A stretch of 64,000 nt of DNA from Muribaculum sp. (GCA_009775095.1 VSOZ01000017.1:12468-76467), one strand, 5' to 3'; counted from the stretch's first letter, positions 1-8,983 are shown. Notes: generated from the sequence alone by a model not told the origin. A program made the numbers and translations.

Positions 1-2
1 GA

Positions 3-293
3 TACAAACGGGCCGGCGTCACCGCCAACGGCATCATTGACGGGAACGAACTTCAACAGAGCCTTTTCACTGACCATAACAACCTAAAGAAACGCAAGCG
101 GCTAATGTCGGCACTCGACAAAATCAACCGTGAAAGCGCAAGCCATGACAAAGTGCACATAGCATCCATCCCGTCAAAATCGGTAGCCGTGAAGGAGCAC
201 GCGTCGCGCCTCTACACCTCGCGCATGAGCGACATCATAGAGATAAAATGTATCGATCCGTCAGATAACGCCGAGACCCGAAAGAAAGACTAA
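3..293 (+). CDS. UmuC-like Y-family DNA polymerase, C-terminal end (partial)
   Basis: The reading frame is open to the left edge of the window, so this is the 3' end of a longer gene of which about 96 residues remain. The tail resembles the C-terminal DUF4113-type region of UmuC: a YKRAGV start, a QQSLF segment (compare the QLDLF clamp-binding-like motif), an LMSALDKINRE helix and a closing RLYTSRMSDI segment that corresponds to the family's 'RYTT-W-I' ending. UmuC is the catalytic subunit of SOS-induced translesion polymerase V. The catalytic domains lie outside the window, so activity cannot be judged. It ends convergently with the NSS transporter gene, overlapping it by 33 bp. The identification rests on the short tail only. 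Confidence 0.7.
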   Translation, partial: YKRAGVTANGIIDGNELQQSLFTDHNNLKKRKRLMSALDKINRESASHDKVHIASIPSKSVAVKEHASRLYTSRMSDIIEIKCIDPSDNAETRKKD

Positions 294-1604
294 AGCAATG
301 CCGGCAGGAGCCACATAACGCAGGCAGAACACAATAACCCGAAGTATCCACTCCTTTATTGTGCCAGTACCGCACAACTGCGCACGCAGCACTCCCCTGT
401 CGACAAACCAACCTACAAATATAGATATCATCATACCGCCGAGAGGCAACAGGATGTTGCTCGACACGTAGTCAAACAGGTCAAACACCGTAAGTCCGAA
501 CACCGTCATCTCTCTAAGCGGGCCGAACGACAACGCGCACAGAGTGCCCAGCACCATGGCTATAAGACAATTGAGCAATGTCGCCTTTTTGCGGCTTAAT
601 CCCAACTGCTCGCAAAAGAAAGCGATGCAGATCTCACTCATGGATATGGTAGAGGTCAGCGAGGCAAGGAACAGAAGGAAGAAAAAGAGCGACGACCATA
701 ACGCACCCCACGGCAAACGGTGGAAAATGTCGGGTAGCACTTCAAAAACGAGCTTGGGCCCGGCTGAAGGCTCCGCGCCGAATGTAAACACGGCCGGAAA
801 TATAATGATGCCCGCAAGAACGGCTACACACGTGTCAAGTACAGAGGTCAACGTAGCACTTTTTACAAGCGGTGTGCGGTCGGAGAAATAGCTCGCATAG
901 GTCAACATCGTACCGAGGCCCAGCGAAAGCGAGAAAAAAGCCTGTCCGAGCGCCCCGAGAAGCACTCCGGAGTCAACTTTGGAGAAATCGGGACGGAAAA
1001 GGAAAGCAAGGCCTTCCGATGCTCCCGGCATGAGCAGTGAGTTTATACAAAATACTATAAGTATGACAAACAGTACAGGCATAAGCACATTGGAGGCACG
1101 CTCTATACCGCCTTTAACGCCGCGCAGCAGTATCACCGCGTTTACGGCGAGAAACACCAATGTCCACATGACCGGCTTCCAGCCCGTACAGAACATGTCG
1201 AAAGCCTCATGCCGGCTGCCGGCATCAAGCGAGTCGAGAGTACCCGTAACCGACTGGACGAAGTATTCTACCGTCCACCCGGCCACAACAGAGTAAAACG
1301 ACAATATCAATATCGAGGCCAATATGCCCATATAGCCTATCCACGCCCATTGAGGACGCCCGTGCAACGCACGAAACGCGCCGAATATATTGCTGCGTGT
1401 GCTCCGCCCCATGATAAACTCGGCACATATGACCGGTACGCCTATAAGAAATATAAAACCTATGTATATTATAAGGAAAGCACCTCCGCCATGAACACCG
1501 GCTTCATAAGGGAAACGCCATATATTGCCAAGTCCTACGGCCGAACCGACCGTGGTGGCTATAACTCCGAGACGGGTTGCAAACTGTGCTCTGTTCTCTT
1601 TCAT
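261..1604 (-). CDS. Sodium-dependent transporter, NSS/SNF family (second of tandem pair)
   Basis: Predicted inner-membrane Na+ symporter of the neurotransmitter:sodium symporter family, which takes up amino acids or related amines with Na+. The family signature in TM1, GSAVGLGNIWRFPYE, lies at about residues 20-34, and the chain is almost wholly hydrophobic with about 11 membrane segments, the usual number for the shorter bacterial members. The substrate cannot be read from the sequence. It starts 5 nt after the end of an upstream paralogue (1610-2995), so the two are probably one transcript. Its 3' end overlaps the umuC-like gene on the other strand by 33 bp. Confidence 0.92.
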   Translation of the reverse strand: MKENRAQFATRLGVIATTVGSAVGLGNIWRFPYEAGVHGGGAFLIIYIGFIFLIGVPVICAEFIMGRSTRSNIFGAFRALHGRPQWAWIGYMGILASILILSFYSVVAGWTVEYFVQSVTGTLDSLDAGSRHEAFDMFCTGWKPVMWTLVFLAVNAVILLRGVKGGIERASNVLMPVLFVILIVFCINSLLMPGASEGLAFLFRPDFSKVDSGVLLGALGQAFFSLSLGLGTMLTYASYFSDRTPLVKSATLTSVLDTCVAVLAGIIIFPAVFTFGAEPSAGPKLVFEVLPDIFHRLPWGALWSSLFFFLLFLASLTSTISMSEICIAFFCEQLGLSRKKATLLNCLIAMVLGTLCALSFGPLREMTVFGLTVFDLFDYVSSNILLPLGGMMISIFVGWFVDRGVLRAQLCGTGTIKEWILRVIVFCLRYVAPAGIALVFLSGLGVI

Positions 1605-1609
1605 AAAAT

Positions 1610-2995
1610 TTAGAGGGTGTTTAATATCTTGGTCAGAAGTATGACGGCAATCAACACGGGAGCCACATAGCGGACCACAAACAGCACCGGCCGATAAAAC
1701 CGGCGCGATACCGTGTCGCCGTTGGTCAGTTCGTTACGAAAATACTTCTTAGGCGCAAACCAGCCCATATATATACATGTAGATATAGCCACTACGGGCA
1801 ACATTATATTGGTAGCCGTATTGTCAAGAAAATCAAACAATGTCATGCCCGCAACGGTAAATGACGACAGAGAGCCAAGTGACAACGAACATAACGCGCT
1901 AAGTACGAAAAGCGGCAACATGACCACAAGGCATGCGGTAGAACGTTTCATGCCAAACCGTGACTGCATAAACGCTATAGACACCTCGCCCAATGATATG
2001 GTGGAGGTAAGAGCAGCTACCAGCAGAAGGGTGAAAAACAGTATGGACCAGAACTGAGTCCACGGCATCTGCGCAAACACTTCGGGCAAAGTCACGAAAA
2101 CAAGAGCCGTACCCGCAAGGTCATGGTTGTCAAGGCCGAATGTCTTGACGGCGGGAAATATAATGATACCCATCATTACCGCCACAAGCAGATCAAGCAA
2201 CGATACGGTGACTGCGGTCTTGGTCAACTTGGTGTCCTTTGGGAAATAGCTTGAATATGTGACAAGTATGCCCATACCGAGCGAGAGAGAGAAAAATGCC
2301 TGCCCGAGCGCATTGACCACAACGGTAGGTGTAATTTTGGAGAAATCGGGATTAAGGAAAAATTCGAGTCCCTCGGATGCCTTGGGCAACGACAGCGACA
2401 CTCCCGCAAAGACCAACAACAGCACAAACAGCACCGGCATCAAGATATTGGACATCTTCTCGATGCCCTTCTGCACACCCATAAGAAGTATGCCGAGATT
2501 CACCAGCAACATGGCGTATGTCATGACAATAGGCCTTACATCGGTAAGAATATACTCCTGCATCTTGCACTCAAACTGGACGTCAAGGGCGGCCGTACCC
2601 GCCGATGCGGTGCCGGCTCCCGCCTCGTATAGCGCTCCCGTTATCGACTGCCACAGATACTCCGCCGTCCATCCGGCCACCACCATGTAAAATGACAATA
2701 TGAGGTAGGAAGCAAGTATGGCTACAGCGCCTGTTATCCACCACTTTTTACCGTGCGCCAAATGCCGAAACACTCCTACGGCATCGCTGCGGCATCCCCT
2801 GCCCAGCGAAAACTCGGCAAGCATAACCGGAATACCAAGTATGAACACACACGCTATATAAAGCAACAAAAACGCAGCGCCTCCATTGCTCTGCGTCTCT
2901 GCCGGAAAACGCCATATATTTCCGAGCCCCACGGCCGAACCGACCGTGGCGGCAATCAAACCTATTTTACTGCCGAATTGTACTTTAGTGGCCAT
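1610..2995 (-). CDS. Sodium-dependent transporter, NSS/SNF family (first of tandem pair)
   Basis: A second NSS symporter of 461 residues with the same TM1 signature, GSAVGLGNIWRFPAE, near residues 18-32. It is clearly a diverged paralogue of the downstream gene: both share the 'PVMLAEF/PVICAEF' region after TM2 and the 'LGQAFFSLSLG' segment. Differences are spread through the protein, so this is not a recent duplication, and the two may carry different substrates. It leads the pair; the promoter is probably in the 107-bp gap shared with the divergent VanZ-like gene. Both carriers depend on a Na+ gradient, which the Nqr complex encoded at 9.5-15.4 kb would supply. Confidence 0.92.
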   Translation of the reverse strand: MATKVQFGSKIGLIAATVGSAVGLGNIWRFPAETQSNGGAAFLLLYIACVFILGIPVMLAEFSLGRGCRSDAVGVFRHLAHGKKWWITGAVAILASYLILSFYMVVAGWTAEYLWQSITGALYEAGAGTASAGTAALDVQFECKMQEYILTDVRPIVMTYAMLLVNLGILLMGVQKGIEKMSNILMPVLFVLLLVFAGVSLSLPKASEGLEFFLNPDFSKITPTVVVNALGQAFFSLSLGMGILVTYSSYFPKDTKLTKTAVTVSLLDLLVAVMMGIIIFPAVKTFGLDNHDLAGTALVFVTLPEVFAQMPWTQFWSILFFTLLLVAALTSTISLGEVSIAFMQSRFGMKRSTACLVVMLPLFVLSALCSLSLGSLSSFTVAGMTLFDFLDNTATNIMLPVVAISTCIYMGWFAPKKYFRNELTNGDTVSRRFYRPVLFVVRYVAPVLIAVILLTKILNTL

Positions 2996-3015
2996 CCTCT
3001 TTACTGTTTAGTCTG

Positions 3016-3086
3016 CAAAATTAATCAAAAAGTGACAAACTGTCGCACCGCATACTTTCAAATAATACTTTTTGTGATTAATTTTG
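3016..3086. promoter_or_regulatory. Divergent promoters for NSS pair and VanZ-like gene
   Basis: On the minus strand a TAATTTTG box (3023-3016) sits 21 nt before the NSS start. On the plus strand TAATTTTG at 3079-3086 sits 16 nt before the VanZ-like start. Both match the Bacteroidetes -7 consensus TAnnTTTG. Clear -33 TTTG boxes at the expected distance are not obvious for either. Confidence 0.55.
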
Positions 3087-3102
3087 CAAAAATTTCAAGA
3101 AT

Positions 3103-3531
3103 ATGTCAATAACTAACATAATAAAACGTCTGCCTCCCTATATTTTCACAATTACGGTAGTGCTTGCCGTACTTTATCTGACGCTTATGCCCGATCCGCT
3201 TCCTGACAATGACATAAGTCTGTTTCCGGGTGCCGACAAAGTGGTCCACGCCATAATGATGCTCGGAGTCATAGGTTGCCTTGCGCTGGACTATCTACGA
3301 AAGCACCCCGGACGCACAAAAGCACCCGGGGCACTGCTGATAATATTCTGTATAGCCACAATAGCTTTCGGTGGAGCTATAGAGCTTGTTCAGGGGGCGA
3401 TGAACATGGGCCGAGGCGAAGACATATATGACTTCTACGCCGACGCCGCGGGAGCGCTTACAGGCCTCTTTATCACCTACACCCTGTGGACAAAAGTCAA
3501 TTATTGGATTTTTGGAGACCGGCGGTCATAG
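3103..3531 (+). CDS. VanZ-like family membrane protein
   Basis: A 142-residue integral membrane protein with about four hydrophobic segments. It carries the VanZ-type pattern: a first TM ending in LTLMP, a DKVVHAIMMLG segment (the conserved 'DKxxHxxxY/FxxL' region) and a second conserved stretch, 'GGAIELVQ...GRGEDIYDFYADAAGA', equivalent to the family's E-x-x-Q...R...D-x-x-x-N-x-x-G motif. VanZ itself gives low-level teicoplanin resistance, but most family members are uncharacterised, so no resistance role is implied. The last 35 bp overlap the convergent thioredoxin-like gene. Confidence 0.8.
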   Translation: MSITNIIKRLPPYIFTITVVLAVLYLTLMPDPLPDNDISLFPGADKVVHAIMMLGVIGCLALDYLRKHPGRTKAPGALLIIFCIATIAFGGAIELVQGAMNMGRGEDIYDFYADAAGALTGLFITYTLWTKVNYWIFGDRRS

Positions 3532-4540
3532 TCTCGCGCACTACACGACGCAGCGAGTCGCCCTGCATGCCGCGGGCCACGATTACGCCCTCGGGATCGA
3601 TAAGCATGATATGAGGTATGCCCGATATGCCGTAGAGATCGGTAGGCACGGTCTTTGCATTCAGTATCTGCGGCCAAGGCAGTTCGAGCTGCTCCATGGC
3701 TTTCTTGGAGTCTTCTGGCTCATCCCACACTGCTACACCCACCACATCAAGACCTTTTGAGTTAAACTCGTCATAAAGCTCTTTTATGACAGGCATTTCA
3801 CGACGGCAGGGACCACACCAGCTGGCCCAGAAATCAACGAGCGTATAACGGCCACGACCTACGTAGTCGCTGAGTTTCTGTACAGAATCGCCCTCGATGG
3901 TAAAATCGACAAACTTGTTGCCGGCAGCCGTAGCGGCCGCACGTTTATGCTTCTCCACAAGCTCCTTGACACGCTTATACTCACCGTAAGAAGGATACAG
4001 AGCCAATACGCTGTCGAGCTGGGCGGCATCATATTCATAGGCCACGTTGACAAACGCAAAGTATCCTACCGGATTGGTGCTGTTCTCGGCGATAACGCGG
4101 TCATTGGCAGCATTGTAAGCCTCCTGTATGGCATTTCGTAGAGAGTCGTTTTCAGCAGCCTGATATGCTTTGACAAGCGAGTCAAGTGAAGCCGTATACT
4201 TCACAAAGAGGTCATTGCCGGGCGTACCCGCGGGCATACGGTCCTCGTTGATTGAGATATTGCCCGGTTCAAGCACAAAAGTGCCGTTGCGCTGATTACC
4301 TACAAGCAGGCGCGCAAGCACGGGAGTTTCGACCGTTCCCGAAATTGATATAACACTATCGGCCACAAGCACACTGTCAATACGCTCGCCGTTGTCATAG
4401 TTAACCACATAAGCCCACTTGCCGTTGTCATCGGCCGATACATTTGCAGTCACGGTGTAGGGCTCGCCCTGTGACTGATTGCGGGCACACGATACTGTCA
4501 TCAGTGTCGCGGCACCCAATAGAAAAATTGAGAATCTCAT
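3497..4540 (-). CDS. TlpA/ResA-like thiol-disulfide oxidoreductase lipoprotein with DUF4369-like N-terminus
   Basis: A 347-residue exported protein. The N-terminus is a lipoprotein signal ending in MTVSC, so the mature protein should start at a lipidated Cys near residue 18. Residues about 25-200 look like the DUF4369 beta-domain and helical linker common in Bacteroidetes TlpA proteins. The C-terminal third is a thioredoxin fold with the redox motif WASWCGPCRREMP near residue 240 and a cis-proline GIPHIML later on. The family reduces periplasmic disulfides, and electrons could come from the DsbD-like protein encoded at 51.3-53.2 kb. It is followed in the same direction by no close partner; the ompA-like gene lies 9 nt upstream. 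Confidence 0.9.
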   Translation of the reverse strand: MRFSIFLLGAATLMTVSCARNQSQGEPYTVTANVSADDNGKWAYVVNYDNGERIDSVLVADSVISISGTVETPVLARLLVGNQRNGTFVLEPGNISINEDRMPAGTPGNDLFVKYTASLDSLVKAYQAAENDSLRNAIQEAYNAANDRVIAENSTNPVGYFAFVNVAYEYDAAQLDSVLALYPSYGEYKRVKELVEKHKRAAATAAGNKFVDFTIEGDSVQKLSDYVGRGRYTLVDFWASWCGPCRREMPVIKELYDEFNSKGLDVVGVAVWDEPEDSKKAMEQLELPWPQILNAKTVPTDLYGISGIPHIMLIDPEGVIVARGMQGDSLRRVVRETMTAGLQKSNN

Positions 4541-4549
4541 AAATATAAT

Positions 4550-5269
4550 TTAGTTTCGGAATTGCAATTTACCGGATTTTGCCATTTCAAGAATCAGCTT
4601 GTCAGGTACTATATAAATCTCCACACGACGATTTTTAGCCCTGTTCTCACGCGAGTCATTGGGCACACACGGTTCTGTGGCACCGAGAGCATACGACAAC
4701 AGGTCAACACTCTCCAACTGATTTTTCAGCAAATAATCATACACCGCCGAGGCCCTCGCCTCGCTAAGGCGGTCGGTATAATTTTCAGAGCCGGTGTCGT
4801 CGGTATGACACACGACAATCATCTTGTACATGCCCATCTGCTTCAGTAGCTCTGCATAAGGGCGCAAAAACTCCTGCGCATTATCGCGCAATACAGTGTC
4901 ATTCGGAGCAAAAAGCTGGTCTGTACCGATAGTGGCCACAATTACTTCACCTCCGCGAGTCAGTTCTATACGCGCCAGTTTACGCGATGCGAGCTTACGG
5001 GCAAGAGCGCCCATATAATCAGCCACAGCCGTATGCTGCTTTTCTCCGACACGAGGCAACATGACGTTCTCGTCAAGCGATAACTCGGCAGGATCAACAG
5101 CCGCTGACTTACCGCCTTTTTTCTTTGACGAACCTTCGTTTTCGGCTGATTTCCCCGACAGTTTGTCTTTCAGTCGGCCAAATATGTTCTGTGCGTCGGC
5201 CGACTGTGCCGAACATGTCAAAATGCCAGCGACAAGAAGCAGATATATGTAACGGGTTACACGCATCAT
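4550..5269 (-). CDS. OmpA family protein
   Basis: An exported protein of about 239 residues with a hydrophobic signal segment (YIYLLLVAGILTCSAQS) and a C-terminal OmpA-like peptidoglycan-binding domain. That domain shows HTDDTGSENYTDRLSEARA and ends in an NRRVEI motif, both hallmarks of the family. Between them is a short Lys/Gly-rich linker. I chose the ATG at 5269, because the frame's longer start is a TTG that lies inside the upstream gene. An alternative ATG is the next codon. It probably anchors the envelope to peptidoglycan. Nine nt separate it from the TlpA-like gene, so the two and the small acidic protein upstream may form one operon. Confidence 0.88.
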   Translation of the reverse strand: MMRVTRYIYLLLVAGILTCSAQSADAQNIFGRLKDKLSGKSAENEGSSKKKGGKSAAVDPAELSLDENVMLPRVGEKQHTAVADYMGALARKLASRKLARIELTRGGEVIVATIGTDQLFAPNDTVLRDNAQEFLRPYAELLKQMGMYKMIVVCHTDDTGSENYTDRLSEARASAVYDYLLKNQLESVDLLSYALGATEPCVPNDSRENRAKNRRVEIYIVPDKLILEMAKSGKLQFRN

Positions 5270-5276
5270 ATCACTG

Positions 5277-5612
5277 TCAATCCTCAAGACCTATGGCTTT
5301 CTCATAAGCCAGCTCGCCCTCCACTATATAATGCACATCGTCAGTATCTACAACAGCAAGCTTATCTTTGGCAAGCATCTTCTTTACATACTTCATAAGA
5401 TCATCGGCGGCAGGTGAAGCGCCGGTATCGTCATCGCTGTCGTCTGCCGGAATTTCGAGATAGCCGTTGTCCTCATAATAGTCCCATATCATGTCGAGTA
5501 TATTGAGTATCTCGTCATCTGTATAATTGTCCCTTATGTTTTCGGGCATATAATCGCGAATAAACTTTATCGCTTCATTCTCATCATATTGCAAGTCATT
5601 ATCGGCAGCCAT
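5277..5612 (-). CDS. Conserved small acidic protein of unknown function
   Basis: A 111-residue, strongly acidic soluble protein with many Asp/Glu and Tyr residues (for example DMIWDYYEDNGYLE). There is no signal peptide or membrane segment. I do not recognise a named domain; the look is that of a conserved Bacteroidales hypothetical protein. It lies just upstream of the ompA-like gene in the same direction with a 7-nt gap to the chosen ATG, which suggests co-transcription. Confidence 0.75.
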   Translation of the reverse strand: MAADNDLQYDENEAIKFIRDYMPENIRDNYTDDEILNILDMIWDYYEDNGYLEIPADDSDDDTGASPAADDLMKYVKKMLAKDKLAVVDTDDVHYIVEGELAYEKAIGLED

Positions 5613-5712
5613 GATTCTTCGGATTATGATTAATAATATCGCTAAGTTAGTGAAAAGTATTTACACGAGGCGACGCCATAAATAAAATTTCATAAAATTT
5701 AGCATTAAATAA

Positions 5713-5740
5713 AAAGGCGCACCCTTAAGGATGCGCCTTA
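5713..5740 (-). terminator. Intrinsic terminator of the exb-tonB operon
   Basis: Inverted repeat AAGGCGCA (5714-5721) and TGCGCCTT (5732-5739), separated by 10 nt. On the minus strand the stem is followed by TTTTTATTT. It lies 21 nt beyond the tonB stop codon. Confidence 0.85.
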
Positions 5741-5760
5741 AACTATAGGTTATATAAAGA

Positions 5761-6615
5761 TTATACGCCTTGAAGTTTGAAAGTGATGGGCAGTGTGTAC
5801 CACACGTTAACCGACTGGCCGTTCATCTTACCCGGGATAAAATCGGGCAGAGTCTTTACGACACGAACAGCTTCCTTGTCAAGGTCGGGGTCTTTGCTTC
5901 GGGCCACCTTAACCTCACCGATCTTACCGGTCTTTGTTACGACGAACTGTATCACGACACGACCCTGAATATTATTCTCCATAGCTACGGGAGGATATTT
6001 GAGGTGGTCGGAGATATACTTCATCAACGCAGCTTCACCACCGGGGAACTGAGGCATCTGCTCAACCGCGGTAAATACTTTGTTGTCTTCAACCGGTTTC
6101 TTTTCTTCAACTACGATCTCGTCCTTATGTTCACGCACTACGTTACGGTCATCGGTACCTTTATCGAAGTCGCTCTGACCGAATGCGGTAGTGGTTTCCT
6201 TAAGTTCGTCCTGAGTCTTGATTTCGTCCTCGGCTTTCACCTGATCGTCCTCCACGATGGCGAGCTCGGTCACCTTAACGGTGTTGAGCACCTCTTCGGG
6301 GAGCACCTCGGGCTTCTCTTCCTCATAACGCTGCTGCTCTTCCTCGGGCTCCGGCTCATCCTCGACAGCATCGCCGAGGTTAACCATAGCCTGCTCGGTA
6401 ACGTCTTCAGGACGTTCGTCGGCCTTAGGCAACACAGTGTTAACAATAAGCGGAAGCAAGAAAGCTATCGCGATAATAATGACGACTACAATCATCGCCT
6501 TATTGTGACGTGCATCAGACTCCTTACGCAATTCATATGCGCCAAAATCTTTGTTTTTACCTTCAAAGACTATATCGCGCCATTCTTTTGATGAAAGATC
6601 TACATCTTTTGCCAT
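5761..6615 (-). CDS. tonB: Energy transducer TonB
   Basis: A 284-residue TonB-family protein. A cytoplasmic N-terminus is followed by one membrane anchor at about residues 40-60 (VVVIIIAIAFLLPLIVN), then a long, very acidic periplasmic spacer (about 65-185). The C-terminal TonB domain begins near FPGGEAALMKYISDHLKYP and contains the GRVVIQFVV segment. TonB transmits proton-motive energy from the ExbB/ExbD motor to outer-membrane receptors. This is the last gene of exbB-exbD-exbD-tonB and is followed by a clear terminator. The spacer is Glu/Asp-rich rather than the Pro-Glu/Pro-Lys repeat seen in enterobacterial TonB. Confidence 0.93.
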   Translation of the reverse strand: MAKDVDLSSKEWRDIVFEGKNKDFGAYELRKESDARHNKAMIVVVIIIAIAFLLPLIVNTVLPKADERPEDVTEQAMVNLGDAVEDEPEPEEEQQRYEEEKPEVLPEEVLNTVKVTELAIVEDDQVKAEDEIKTQDELKETTTAFGQSDFDKGTDDRNVVREHKDEIVVEEKKPVEDNKVFTAVEQMPQFPGGEAALMKYISDHLKYPPVAMENNIQGRVVIQFVVTKTGKIGEVKVARSKDPDLDKEAVRVVKTLPDFIPGKMNGQSVNVWYTLPITFKLQGV

Positions 6616-6657
6616 TTTCTTCTGTCATTTAATAGTTAAACATATAGACACTCATCA

Positions 6658-7392
6658 TCAATTGCGAGGATGTTTAGCAAGATAATCGAAAATCATCAAA
6701 GAGTCAACATCGTTGATATTATCGATCTGGTAGCGAGATATCTGGTTGATCTGCATCTCGTCAAGAGCACCGATCAAGCTTTCCCACGAAGCGTTGGGTC
6801 CGGCCTTGATAATCACCACGGGACGGTCGGTAATGAGTGAGTCATTACGGATCTCCTTGGCGCGGGCCTGATACTCATCGTCGGTAATCTTCTTGTCCTT
6901 CCAGTCAGCTTTCAAGACTGCGATCTTCTCAAGCACGGTCTTGTTCTTGTCGTGAAGGATTTTGCGGATACCTTGGGTCTCGCCGTTTACATTACCTACA
7001 AACTTCTCAACCTTAAGATTGGAATTGTCGATACGACCGTCATGGTCTTCGTCAGCAATCTCGGGTTTACCGAAGTAATAGTAAATAAGATGGGCGGGCT
7101 TGCCGGTTTCAGGGTCAAACTTTACGTTTCCATCGGCGTCACGTTCGGTGTCGAGGATGAGTGTTACAGCCTGCGACTCCTTAGCCTTGTTTTGCTGCTC
7201 CTGCTCCACCTTCTCATTTGAAGGGAGTGAGATCTGCAAAGTCTGCGATTTGATCATCGTGGTACAAAGCATGAAGAACGTGATCAAAAGCATGTTCATA
7301 TCCACCATAGGCGTGAAGTCCACGTGGATCGACATCTTCTTTTGGGCGCCTTTTTTCTTTTTGCCGTTATCGGATTGTTCTATCTGTGCCAT
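6658..7392 (-). CDS. exbD: ExbD/TolR biopolymer transport protein (second copy)
   Basis: A 244-residue ExbD-type stator subunit. One N-terminal TM lies at about residues 30-48, and Asp31 in the segment FTPMVDMNMLL corresponds to the proton-carrying Asp of ExbD. The periplasmic part ends with the typical 'VVIIKAGPNASWESLIGALDEM' fold. It is about 100 residues longer than the enterobacterial ExbD because of a hydrophilic insertion around residues 75-175 that includes an EDHDGRID stretch. It is separated by 5 nt from the upstream exbD and by 42 nt from tonB, so it is clearly part of the same operon. Confidence 0.92.
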   Translation of the reverse strand: MAQIEQSDNGKKKKGAQKKMSIHVDFTPMVDMNMLLITFFMLCTTMIKSQTLQISLPSNEKVEQEQQNKAKESQAVTLILDTERDADGNVKFDPETGKPAHLIYYYFGKPEIADEDHDGRIDNSNLKVEKFVGNVNGETQGIRKILHDKNKTVLEKIAVLKADWKDKKITDDEYQARAKEIRNDSLITDRPVVIIKAGPNASWESLIGALDEMQINQISRYQIDNINDVDSLMIFDYLAKHPRN

Positions 7393-7397
7393 AATGA

Positions 7398-8099
7398 TTA
7401 ATCGTTTTCAGTTTTCAACGCAGTCAAGAGACTGAATTTGTTCATCTTCAATGTCTGCAAGTTGTCAAGGACGTCATGGACAGTGTTGTAAGGAGTGTCC
7501 TTGTCAGCCTTGATTGCAATACCTTCCCCGCTCTTGATAGCACTCTCGAGGTTGGGGTTGGAAGAATTGTAGATGGCACGCATCCAGATCTGGAACTCAT
7601 TAGGTTTCGCAAGGTCCTTGTTGTCGTCGATGGGTATACCTACGGCAGGATCGTCGAGGTTGGCAATGACTTCATCCTGCTTGGCCTGAGGCAGGTCAAG
7701 GAAGGCGGGAAGGTCAGCTATACGCACACCGAACATGTTCATCTTGGAGAATTTTGAAACCTGTTCTTGAGTGAGCTGTACTTGTTTACTATGGGTCTTG
7801 TTATACTCGGCCACGGCAGTCTGGATAAGCTCGGCACGCACCTTTTCGCTTGAATAGGTGGAGTCGGCGTCACCGGAAACCGAAAGGAACACCTTTCCTT
7901 CAGGCGAAATGAGCACTGTCGTACAGTTGGTAAACGGCACTTTGATTTCCGACACTGAGGACGGAGTCATAACCGTTACCGGCTCCTTCTGTAGGAAGGT
8001 CGAAGTCAACATGAAGAAAGTAAGCAAAAGAACAGTCACGTCACTCATCGCGGTCATGTCGATGAGGGTACTCTTTTTCTTTATTTTTACTTTACCCAT
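7398..8099 (-). CDS. exbD: ExbD/TolR biopolymer transport protein (first copy)
   Basis: A 233-residue ExbD paralogue with a TM at about residues 19-38; Asp20 in MTAMSDVTVLLLTFF is the predicted proton-binding residue. The periplasmic domain is again longer than usual, with a long insertion before the final 'GIAIKADKDTPYNTVHDVLDNL' strand-helix unit. Two different ExbD proteins in one operon suggest a heteromeric ExbD pair within the ExbB pentamer, an arrangement common in Bacteroidetes. The gene lies 53 nt after exbB. Confidence 0.92.
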   Translation of the reverse strand: MGKVKIKKKSTLIDMTAMSDVTVLLLTFFMLTSTFLQKEPVTVMTPSSVSEIKVPFTNCTTVLISPEGKVFLSVSGDADSTYSSEKVRAELIQTAVAEYNKTHSKQVQLTQEQVSKFSKMNMFGVRIADLPAFLDLPQAKQDEVIANLDDPAVGIPIDDNKDLAKPNEFQIWMRAIYNSSNPNLESAIKSGEGIAIKADKDTPYNTVHDVLDNLQTLKMNKFSLLTALKTEND

Positions 8100-8152
8100 T
8101 GTGTTTCGTTGAGTTGATTAATAAAATCGTTTATTTTCCGAAAGACAACGGA

Positions 8153-8983
8153 TTAGTGAGTAGCAGCAAAAGTCTGAACGATTGAGAAACCGATCTCGTC
8201 GATTGCGTAAGTAAGGTTATCGATCTTGTTGGTGTAGAAGTTGTAAGAGATTACAGCAAATGCACCGGTTGCGATACCGAATGCGGTATTGATAAGTGCC
8301 TCGGAGATACCGGTAGAAAGCTCGGTAGCATCGGGAGCACCTGAAGCGGAAAGAGCTTGGAATGATTTGATCATACCCATTACAGTACCGAGAAGACCGA
8401 CGAGAGTACCGAGAGTGGTAAGAGTTGCGACGATCGGAAGGTTCTGCTGAAGAGCGGGCATCTCAAGAGCGGTAGCCTCTTCAACCTCTTTCTGAAGAGT
8501 GGCAATCTTCTGCTCTTTTGAAAGAACGGTGTTCTTATCCATTTCTTCGTAACGAACCAAAGCGGCCGAAACAACGGCAGCCACACTACCCTTCTGCTTT
8601 GCGCAAAGAGCCTGAGCACCGGCGATGTCGTTTTTCTTGAGGCAAGCCTTAACGTTAGCTACAAACTTGGAGATGCTGCCTTTACCCTTGGCGCTTGAAA
8701 GAGCGATCCAACGTTCAACAGAAAGAACGATAACGGTAAGGAACAAAGTCTGAAGGATAGGCACGATGAAACCACCTTTGTAGATTGTACCCCAAAGATC
8801 CTGAGGATGGCCGGCTTCGTCGAAGTGCATGTCGTGACCGAACCAGAAGATGAACAACAATAATGCTACGATAAAGCACACTACGATAACCAAGAATGCG
8901 TTCTTGATACCACGTACGTTAGAACCTTCGTTCTTAGGTTGTTTAGCCGGAGCGGCTCCAACATTGGGTTTTTGAGTTTCCAT
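8153..8983 (-). CDS. exbB: MotA/TolQ/ExbB proton channel family protein
   Basis: A 276-residue inner-membrane protein. TM1 is at about residues 28-48, TM2 near 75-95, and the conserved TolQ/ExbB core runs from about 180 to 265 (TLTTLGTLVGLLGTVMGMI and LINTAFGIATGAFAVI). ExbB forms the pentameric channel around ExbD that energises TonB. The cytoplasmic loop carries the 'AQALCAKQKGSVAAVV' segment typical of the family. It is the first gene of the four-gene operon and is preceded by a long leader of about 260 nt. Confidence 0.93.
   Translation of the reverse strand: METQKPNVGAAPAKQPKNEGSNVRGIKNAFLVIVVCFIVALLLFIFWFGHDMHFDEAGHPQDLWGTIYKGGFIVPILQTLFLTVIVLSVERWIALSSAKGKGSISKFVANVKACLKKNDIAGAQALCAKQKGSVAAVVSAALVRYEEMDKNTVLSKEQKIATLQKEVEEATALEMPALQQNLPIVATLTTLGTLVGLLGTVMGMIKSFQALSASGAPDATELSTGISEALINTAFGIATGAFAVISYNFYTNKIDNLTYAIDEIGFSIVQTFAATH

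Noticed and set aside
3103..3531. A glycopeptide-resistance determinant
   Set aside because: VanZ-like proteins are common without any link to resistance, and no vanHAX genes are present.
5770..6591. A 273-codon plus-strand frame opposite tonB
   Set aside because: It mirrors the tonB gene on the other strand; the TonB protein has a full domain set.
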